A DNA stretch of 64,000 bases from Ciona intestinalis (taxonomy: Eukaryota > Chordata > Ascidiacea > Phlebobranchia > Cionidae): the NCBI RefSeq assembly GCF_000224145.3, contig NW_004190399.2:122175-186174 (forward strand). The letters run 5' to 3'. Made by a program: the position numbers and the translations under genes. Of the stretch, positions 50,213-60,100 are shown one piece after another. Every line of letters begins with the position of its first letter. The first letter of the stretch is position 1. The notes under the pieces are model-generated. The model did no database searches, was not told where the DNA came from, and saw only the letters and a program-made list of their open reading frames with translations.

Positions 50213-52156
50213 TATCGATGAAGGGGGTTTCCCATCAGGTGCTACTTTAAACTCTCCCGCCGAAACTTTTTCTTCAATTTAAACAATTTTAACAGTTTCA
50301 GTGAAATAATGCTTTAATCTACTACTGTCTCTACACTACTGAATGATAAATACAACGAGCATGCTTGGATTAAATATCTACATGCCAGACATTGCCACGT
50401 ATTCACGCACATCCTGAATCGTGTAGCTTTAATTGAACGCCCACGCTTGGTTAACAATACGCAGCACAGATTCTAATCAGAAATACACAAACAAAACTAA
50501 CTCAACGTTAAAATCAGTTTTCGATTGAATTAACCCCGCTGGTTAACACGTAGTCAAGTTATTTTGCGGTTGGATGACGTTTAACCTATATATTCACATT
50601 CCTACTGATTATAGGTTGGGGCAAGATGGTTCAGTTATGGGACGTCAAAGTGAATGAAACCATTGACCATCTTGCCCCACCCTACTATATATAACTTAAC
50701 ACATACATTCTGTTGCAATACACGTCTTAGCGACAAAAAGCGAGACTAATAATATACACTTGTTTATGTTAACTAAGCAATATAGCTTTCCATCCTTACA
50801 ACGCTATTAATGTAACTTAGATCATCGTTTCCTGGTGGCGGCTTCATTCGTTAATCAATGTTTAGCATAAACAAGTCAAGCCACGGTGGAACATCCCACA
50901 CGGTTGAAATGCTGATCGTGCAGTTGGAGTGCAAGGATCTGAGAGATCCTTACTGCATTTCTTTGCACAAGAGCCGTTTAACTTTATGAACACCAGATCA
51001 GGGTCAGATTCGCATATTACAATTATCATATAGTATAATCTTAGGACTGGACTAGAGTTTTATAATCACCATAATGCCTGCCACTACATTAACATTTAAT
51101 AACTACTTTATAAATAGCTACTTTATAAATGTGTATTTCGCAAAAATCTCGTGCCCAAGTTCAATATAAACTGACCAATGGATATATCATACGAAGGGTT
51201 TTAAAACCCACAGACGTAACGCCTGACCTATTATAAACATAGTTTTGAGCGTAGGTTATCTTTTTACGCCATTCACCGCTGGCTTGCTAGTGTCTGCCCT
51301 GTTCTACGTCATGGAAAGTTACCGGATACGTTGGGTGTCTGGTCCAATAAACCTTACCATTATAGGTTAGCCTCTAGGGATGACTTAATAAACTGAACAC
51401 CCAAGAACCGCTCACGCTGTTACAGTTCATTCTTAAGCGAGTATCAACTTGGCCACAAGTGACTTTTTAGGAACACATTTTGATTATAACTTTTTATCGA
51501 ATATTTTTGTTATTTTACCTTAGTCGTGTTATAGCTACTCTCGTTTTACCTGCTTATTTCATTGTTGTATACGTTAACGTGAAGGAAGCGACAAAAAGCC
51601 AATTTAATTCATTCATTCTAAGCCGCCAAACCGGAGGTATTTAAATTTAAACTTTTGCGCGAGTGGGCGACCATATCATATTACAAATAGGCATTGCATG
51701 CTCCAATGCGTGCTAACCTGCTGCTTATAACACGCACAATTCGTTTGATAAAAAATGGCTTTTAAAAGTGCAATAAATGTTGAAATAAATACCAAACAGT
51801 AGCCTAACCAATAAGGAGGGCTGAATTCATGAGACCAGAGCTTCTACAACTATAAGTTAATCGAGAATACAAAACAATTCAATTTATTGCAATCTGGGTT
51901 TAAATTGTCTCGCAACTACCGGAACTGTGTTTCAGTAAACTTGAATATTTGTCGACATTCTGGAACAGCGTTCGAGTTAAAATTCAGCGCTAGCTATTTT
52001 ATGATTGCTAGTTTAATAAAAAAGAGCTCTAATTCAAGAAACTTAAATTTACAGTTTATAAAAGACACGGAATAGTTAACCATACTGAAGGATAGAAACC
52101 AAATATTGAACCAACACCATGATATATCACCAACTCCTACTATTATGTTTTGTATA

Positions 52157-52555
52157 ATACTGTGGGGTAAGATGGGACACCTTTAGCACATAATACAGTA
52201 GGGTAGGGGAAGATGGGACACTTATTAGCTCTATTTTCTCGTCCCATTTAGTAGTAAACGAAGAACATTCAATGAATTATAAAACTATATCCTCACGACT
52301 CCCATAGACCACCGTCAGTTGTTTTAAACACGATCAGGATACTTAGATATTATGTGCTAAAGAAGTCCCATCTTCCCCCACCCTACTATATCTAAAGATC
52401 CTGATCGTGTTTTAAACAATTAATAAGTCTCATAGGAGTCGTGAGGATAGGGTTTTATAATTCTTTGAATGTTCTTTGTTTACTATTAAAAGGGACGAGA
52501 AAATGAAATGAAAAGATGTCCCATCTTACCCCACCATACTATTACAATAGGTATA
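52157..52555. mobile_element. Nested pair of MITEs
   Basis: An outer copy (52157-52191 plus about 52391-52555) is interrupted by a complete inner copy of the same family in the opposite orientation (about 52193-52389). Reading across the inner element restores the GCACATAATA-TCTAAAG order of the outer one, with a TA duplicated at the insertion point. Confidence 0.75.
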
Positions 52556-52920
52556 AAATATATTACATAATACAAGGATAATAAATGTATGATTGGTTTC
52601 TACAATGAGATTTGATCTTACTAAACTTGGGTGTACAGATATTGCAGAATATTTTATTCTGTTTATAATTATGATTCTGTTGCCGCTAAGTATAACGTTA
52701 TATTAGAAATAGTTATTCCGAAAAAATATGTTTATTTAATTTTAATCTGATGATAGCAAATGAAACATTTGAATACTGATGACAATTTTTACCAGAATAG
52801 TAATTTCTAATAATATATTATGCCTGGTAGCAACAGCAGAAGAACTTAACTATGTTATAAGTTTAATGATTTGTAAAGATATTTAAGATCATTGCTAAGG
52901 ATCCAAAGTCTAGTGGGGGA

Positions 52921-52970
52921 NNNNNNNNNNNNNNNNNNNNNNNNNNNNNNNNNNNNNNNNNNNNNNNNNN
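52921..52970. other. Assembly gap (50 N) flanked by duplicated sequence
   Basis: Sequence before the gap (52822-52920, with AACTATGTTATAAGTTTAAT and CATTGCTAAGGATCCAAAGT) recurs after it at 53039-53138, and GTTATATTAGAAAT at 52691 recurs at 52971. Confidence 0.97.
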
Positions 52971-53127
52971 GTTATATTAGAAATGCTTGTTCTGGTAAAA
53001 ATTCACTAATTTAAGAGTAATTTCAAGTAATACATTATGCTTGGTGGCAACAACAGCAGAAGAACTTAACTATGTTATAAGTTTAATGATTTGTAAAGAT
53101 ATTTAAGATCATTGCAAAGGATCCAAT

Positions 53128-53325
53128 GTCTAGTGGGGTAAGATGGGACACCTTCTTACTTTATTTTCTCGTCCCATTGAGTAGTAAACAAAGGACATTC
53201 AAAGAACTGTAAAACTATATCACAACAACTTCCAAAGACCGTTGTTAATAATTAAAACACGATAAGAATATTTGGATAATATGTGCTAAAGGTGTCCCAT
53301 CTTCCCCCGCCCCACTATACGGCAT
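53128..53325. mobile_element. TA-flanked MITE
   Basis: Complete copy downstream of the ASPH 3' end, from TAGTGGGGTAAGATGGGACA to CCCATCTTCCCCCGCCCCAC. Confidence 0.8.
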
Positions 53326-54144
53326 TAAGTTTAGTAATAATCCAAATAAAACGTTGATGAAATAAAACTACTTATTTTTACCAGAAGTTATTTCTATAAC
53401 AATTACAGATGATTGTTTAAATTTGTAAAAAAGATATAAAAATGCGACAAAATGTAAACCATAATTGCTGCGTGAAGGTTGTTGCATAAGAGCAAGGGTT
53501 CGCAAACTTATAAGCTCACAACACACTTGGTTTTTATGGATATGTTCGCGGCACAATAAATATTCAAAAACTAATATTTTAAATACCTATTTTCTTTGAT
53601 AAATTATTGTTAATTAGTAAAACTTCAATATTTAAAAAAAATTCAAAACAAAATTTCACGGCATACCTAGTTAGACATTATGTCACGTTGTGCGTCATGA
53701 AATTTTTAGTTAAAGCGCTGAACACCTCAGCCCTTTCATTCAGAACAAGTGTGTTGCGACAGTTTGAGAATCTACAGCTCAAGGCGCATATATATATATG
53801 TATGCTGGTTATGGGTTAATGGCAGGAATGTAAATTATATAAAGTTAATACTGTATAACACATGGACGAAACGTATTACCTGATATGTGGTTTTCTATGT
53901 GGTAAAAATGTTAAGACATATTTCAAATTAAAAAGATAATTGTAAAAAGTGGGGCCACTAGTTCAAGGTTATTGTTTTGTTGACACTTTGTAAAACTAGT
54001 TGTCAAAAATACTGAAGTGTCGGTCAAATACAACTTAACTTATATAAACACCTGTGAAAGTGGTGCAACTAATTCAAGGTTATTGTGTAGAAATACAGCA
54101 TAAGTAAAATGTTAGGGTTTTCGTAAAACTTTAGGTAAAATTGA

Positions 54145-57100
54145 TTATATCGGTGATAATGTTTTTTTTTCTCGCTCAGTGATATCAGGGTGCCATACAT
54201 CAACTATAAGGATAAGTCTGAAGGTGTCCGCTTGTTGCCAAACTTCATGTTCAAACGAATCATCAAATATTAAAACTTTCCCTTCCTCCCATGTTCTGTG
54301 TATATAATGTATGAGTGACTTATTTATGGTGAAAAAACAGACATTGCAACTTTGTAAGGCAGTGCAATAAAATGAACGAATGTAACTTGTTTATCCTCGC
54401 ATGGTGGGGCAATGTCAGTCGTTATAACGGTTTTCTGTTTCATACACCTCTTGCCAGCTTATGTGTTACCACATATGTAACTTTGAAGGTGATTGTTTTT
54501 GGAAGCCGGCACTGTATTATACCCTACACCCCTACATTACAAAGCACCCTAATATAGTTAATTTCCATACAATACAACATATCCAACCACTAACCTTATA
54601 TCATCTGCACATCTAAGTCTGACACCATCACCAGTAGTTGGTATCACCAATCCAAGGTGCATACGTAATCTACAGTTTGTGGGGCCCGTGTGGGGCCAAA
54701 TATGGGTTCCAGGCATCATAATGCTGATTATGTTGGAGTTTTTAAAGTGAATACTTGATTATATATATATATATTATTCATATTTCTTGACGATTTTACG
54801 CGCACACTATTTTTCAGCCGAACAGAATTCTTATACCACATATTTAAAACTACAATACAAGGCACAAAATTAGTGATTCTATTTTATTTACTTTTATTTT
54901 GTCTGATTAGTAAACTTTAATAAGTCTCGGGTACCACCTGGAAAACCTTCGTGTACTACAAGTGGTATATGCCTGTCATAGATTGGGAACCACTGTTTTG
55001 TATACCATGTAAAAGGTATAAGCTTAGAACCAACAATTTAAAAATTATCTAATGCACCAAAACCACACTTTGTTGACTTTTAATTGTCAGGACAACATTG
55101 CATTAATATAATCACCCAAACGGGTTTACAACTAAAACTTTCTAGCAGGATGATAATTTTAAACACACAGCTATTATATATATTCTACCTTACCTATACT
55201 TGACCTGTCCCCTTGTACAACCAATTGCATTCGGCATTTGCTCCAATATAGAACATGTCTTGGGAACTCTACTGCATGCGCCATCTTTCTTACCTATTGT
55301 GAATATGAATCATACATCTTGTGTTGGCATTGTTCTATTCTATATGGGTGAGGTCATACAGTGAGGCAAGCCATGGGACCTGAGACTTGGACCAGAGTTA
55401 CCCATTACCCCAACATTGTATATGCACATTCTACTCTATATGGGTGAGGTCCTGTGAGTTACCCCAACACCCAGGGTGCTACCACATAAACCTCACCAGA
55501 TGTTGAAGCTTGTCACTTCCCCAAAGTTAGGCGACAATGGCTTTAATGGTAATGGATGGGAAATCTTCCCCTGACAGCCCGGCCAAGATTAGAGCCAATA
55601 CAACATTGAAACCAAGCAACTCACCTCTCTGATACAACGTGAATTGCCTCCATTCTCCCGTGTTCCTTAGATTCTCGTCTTCATTCACGAACAACCCCTT
55701 CTTCACGTCCATCATCTTCAAAGCTTCGTCTCGGATCACCTTCCAATTCTTCTCCAATTTCTATGTGATGTAACAATGGTTTTATACTGTTTGGTTTATG
55801 TTTGCTGCCAACAACACGTCCTCTGGATAAGTTTGCGACTCACCAAATCTATGATAGTTCATATTTAGCAACTTTACACAATTTCGGCACTCACCAAAAC
55901 TTGCTCATAAATTATTGTTAATTAGCGACACAAAGTTTAGGAAACTCCTTGCTAAAACATTCTACCTTAACATAATCGACCACTTTAGCTTGCTGTGGTG
56001 TCCAGAACGGTCTGGATTGAAGTCGTTCCACGTTGTACAGCGATCGTTGAAACTTGGAACGAAACAATCCACGTTCGGCACCAAGTTTGTAGATTTCATC
56101 AGCCTTGATAAAGGGGATTGTTAGCGTAATAATCAGCATTGTTTAGAAACAAACCATCAATGAATAAAGTGCTAATATGTGTTTGCCATTTTTAAGTGAG
56201 GTCTCAAATTTTAAAGGTATTATTAAGTGTTTATGAGAAGCTTAAATAGATCTAGATGACTCCTTGGAGTAAAAATCTACAATGCAGCCCATAGGTTCAC
56301 CTCACTGAAGACCCTNNNNNNNNNNNNNNNNNNNNNNNNNNNNNNNNNNNNNNNNNNNNNNNNNNNNNNNNTTTTATTGAGTGTCTATGGGCTGCATTGT
56401 AGATTTTTACTCCAAGGAGTCATCTAGATCTATTTAAGCTTCTCATAAACACTTAATAATAAGAGAGACTGCTTCAGTGAATGATAGCACCTTTGTGTTA
56501 AATAAATATGCCAGGTCTCTATTTCTATCATTGAGGCAGTTTATAGACACTCAATAATGGAGATTCTATTCTATAAGGGTGAGGTCTTCAGTAAGGCACA
56601 CCTTGCACCTGGGATGTAGGTCTATTACCCCAACACCCAGGGTGCTACCATCTAGACCCCACCACACAGCCCACCTCTTTAGTTCTATTAGTCCGATACA
56701 AAGCATCTCCAAGATGGAAATAAAACTTCCCCTCCTGCGTTCCTTCCTCTAATGAAGTTACACCAGGCAGAAGATATTCGATCGACTTCAACCAATCTCC
56801 TTTGATCTTGATGATAAAACCAAGGTGTACGCGGGCAAAGCCGTCACCAGGGTGGATGTCAAGGACCTGGGATGAAAGAGGTTATGAGATAGTTTATATT
56901 TTATCATAATAGCTTTATGTGTGTATGCAATATTGTAATACTGGCAAAAGCGTGTATTTTACGGAAGCCACCCATATTGAATAGATCAATAGAATGTACT
57001 ACATATATACAATGATGTGGTAATGGCAGAACTCCTAAATCCCAGGTTCTATAGAATAGAATCATTTTTACCTTCTCAAAAACTTGTTTTGCTTTATCAT

Positions 57101-60100
57101 TTTGTCCAATCATCAAGTAAGCAACTCCTAGCTGGTTTAATACTTTCCCATCATTGGGGAATTCCCTTGCTAGCTGGGTCTTAGTAAGCAAGGCAGCTCT
57201 TAGATGACCTGGGTTTATTGAAGAGTTAATACTTATAAGCTGTACAGATCCTTATTCATCCAAAAAAAAGTATGTAACTTAAACTTACTTATGCCCGCAT
57301 GGCGGGCAACGACAGTCGTTATAACACGCGTGTTCTGTTCCACACACCTTGTGAGCGTTTATGAGTTACCACAAATGTAAGTTCGGGGGTGATTATTTTT
57401 TATGTAGCAAAAAATTTCGACAACTCATCAGTGACCACTGGGTTGGGGCAATTATTGTTAAGTATCTTGTCCAAAAACATACATGGGTGATAGCAACTAG
57501 CTTTGAACCAGAAACCATGCAACGCAGCCTGAACATGACGTATTTATTACTCACCTAGGAATGTTTGTCTCTCAGCTTTTGTCAATAATGCTTTCTTCTT
57601 CAAAGCTGGTGGGCATGTTGGTAACTCTGCTACCTGTTGGTGGTGTTTGTATTATTAATATTATGTGTAGGTATAGGAAAACACCCATATTATAACTGGA
57701 CAGCGAGCATGAGGTGTATGAATACACCATGTGTGTCTGGTGTATAGGAAGACACCCATGTTATAACTGGACAGTGAGCATGAAGTCCCCACCTCATTAT
57801 AAGCTTGAATACATTCCTGCAACAACTTGTTACTTCTTTCTTGTTCAGCTTGTTGGAAGAGAGATTCAGCTTTGCCAAATCTGGTGTAATAAAAAGTTAA
57901 GTAAAGTTTGCTACTGCCTGAATTTTGGTTGGTTTGGTCATTTATATCTTCGTGTGTGGGAGCTTGAGTGACTTATCCATGGTTGCCACTCCCATGGTCA
58001 CAGTTAAGCTGCTAAAGCTATTGCAGTGTGAGCACTTTATCAATTAGCATTATGTTTTCATCTTTTTACCCAACAGTCCCTTCAGTAAACCTTGAACCCG
58101 GTATCTCCCAACCACATAACACAAACTTAAATACCTTGCCATTGGACTCTCAGGGTTGGAAGATATAAGCCTTTGGTATGCTGCCTTTGCTTTAGCTGCT
58201 TGCTTTGATTTCAGCAACTTCTCAGCCTCTTTAAGTTGTTTCAATATGGGAATGTCTTTGTCAGATGTCAGTATGTCTGGAGGACTTTTCTTCTTTTTGG
58301 AAACTGGAAAAATATCATGGGATAGAATGACAAAATGTTATGTGTACTGTTTGGCTGGCATACATGGGCAGGTGATACCCTGCTATAAATGTTTAATTTC
58401 CAAAACCTTGGCCTACAAAAACAAACAGTCACATTCTGGGGCTCAAAGGTAACAGAGTGACTGCCATACATGAGGGTAACATAAGGTACTTTGGTGCAGT
58501 TTTAAGTTGTACATTTAAATTATAAACATATATCATGTCATAATATAGTATGGTAACATAACATAAGGTACTTTAGTGCAGTTTTAAGTTGTACATTTAA
58601 ATTATAAACATATATCATGTCATAATATAGTATGGTAACATAACATAAGGTACTTTAGTGCACTTAGTTGTACATTTAAATTATAAACATATATCATGTC
58701 ATAGTATAGTATGGTAAAGGCCTAAATTCACACAACAGAGGTGTAATATAAAGTTGTTTCAATCCCCATCTGCAAGGGTTATGGTGTTGAAAGATTATGA
58801 GTTAAATATGGAAGCAACCGTAGCCATATAGTACTATGTATAGTTTATATCATATGAATATGAATAAGCACCAACATCTACAGGAGTTATGGTGTTGAAA
58901 GATTGTGAGTTAAACATGGGACGAGAACAACCATTACAGTCAACCGTGCTTAATCGGATCACTTTTCATTGGTCCCAAATCTAAATCCATTTTTATGTAA
59001 AACTTTCCCGGTTAAACGAACCAGTTTGGCTTGTTCCCGATGTGGTTAAGTGTGGTTGACTGTAGTACTAAATACAGTTTATATTATACAAATATGAATA
59101 AGCATAGATTATACACCAATAGTTGGGCATTGAAAACCCAGTATTTGAATAATAAGGATATATTTTAACCACACATGGAATGTTGTTTATTCGTTTAACC
59201 AAGAAAGAAAAAAAAGCAGGGTGGAAAATAAAGGCCAAGAAGTGGATTATGAAGTTGGGCATTGAATATTAAGATAAATTAAAAGCATATACTGATTGCT
59301 GGTTTCTATAAGATAATAAATATGCAGGGTAGAAAATAACAGTTAAAGACTTTTAATGTGACTTCATATTTCTGTTACGTATTGAAGGTGTAATATACAC
59401 ACAAGAAATCTATGTTTGTCATTAAATCGTGCATGGCACGCCAATGGCAGTCCTTATAACACGGGTGTTCTGTTCCATACACCTCGTACCTGCATACAAG
59501 TTACCATGTATGTAACTTTGTGGGTGATTGACGATGAAATAAACTTAAAGGAGATGGTTCAGATATAACTCAGTAATACCAGATGCCGCTTTATTACAAA
59601 TATCGAAATATCCTTCATTTAACATCTACTTATCTCATACACTTTCACATAATTATGATCCACACACTGTAATAATGAACGGAAATAAGAAGCAAACAAA
59701 GGTGGCAATTAAGCATGACAATCATGTGATAGCATCTTATACGTAGGCGCCAAACCTGGGGTGGCAGGGTAGGCTTAACATTTTCCACACTGCAATAATC
59801 AGTAAACATTACAACCAATAAGTTAGATTTGTTTCCCAGGATTGTGTGTCTAACCATCCCTGCCTCCCCTTTGTTTTAACAAGTATGGCGCCTATGCCCT
59901 TTTAAGGTCAATAAAATAAACATTAACTTCGTTCTTAAGCCCTCTTGAAACAAAGTAAAGAAATTAAAAAAAGCGTGAAGATTTGAAACAAAACACCATG
60001 CTCCAATATAATAATGCTGTACAAAAAATAGTTTTCAAACTTTATCAATAAAAAATGGCTTTTAATTGTCAGTTTTACACATTTTTGTTGTCTGGGACGA

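Larger units (their letters stand above)
50213..54144. other. Repeat-rich spacer between ASPH and the SIT-like gene
   Basis: Nearly 4 kb with no recognisable exon. The first few hundred bases should hold the SIT-like promoter. Contains a truncated MITE (about 50610-50690), a nested MITE pair (52157-52555), a further MITE (53128-53325), a 50-N gap at 52921-52970 flanked by duplicated sequence, and at 53940-54090 a copy of the repeat also seen at 26095-26335. The ORF at 51887-52075 (+) resembles no family I know. Confidence 0.55.

Noticed and set aside
51887..52075. 62-codon + strand frame upstream of the SIT-like gene
   Set aside because: No domain, no splice partners, AT-rich context; length expected by chance.
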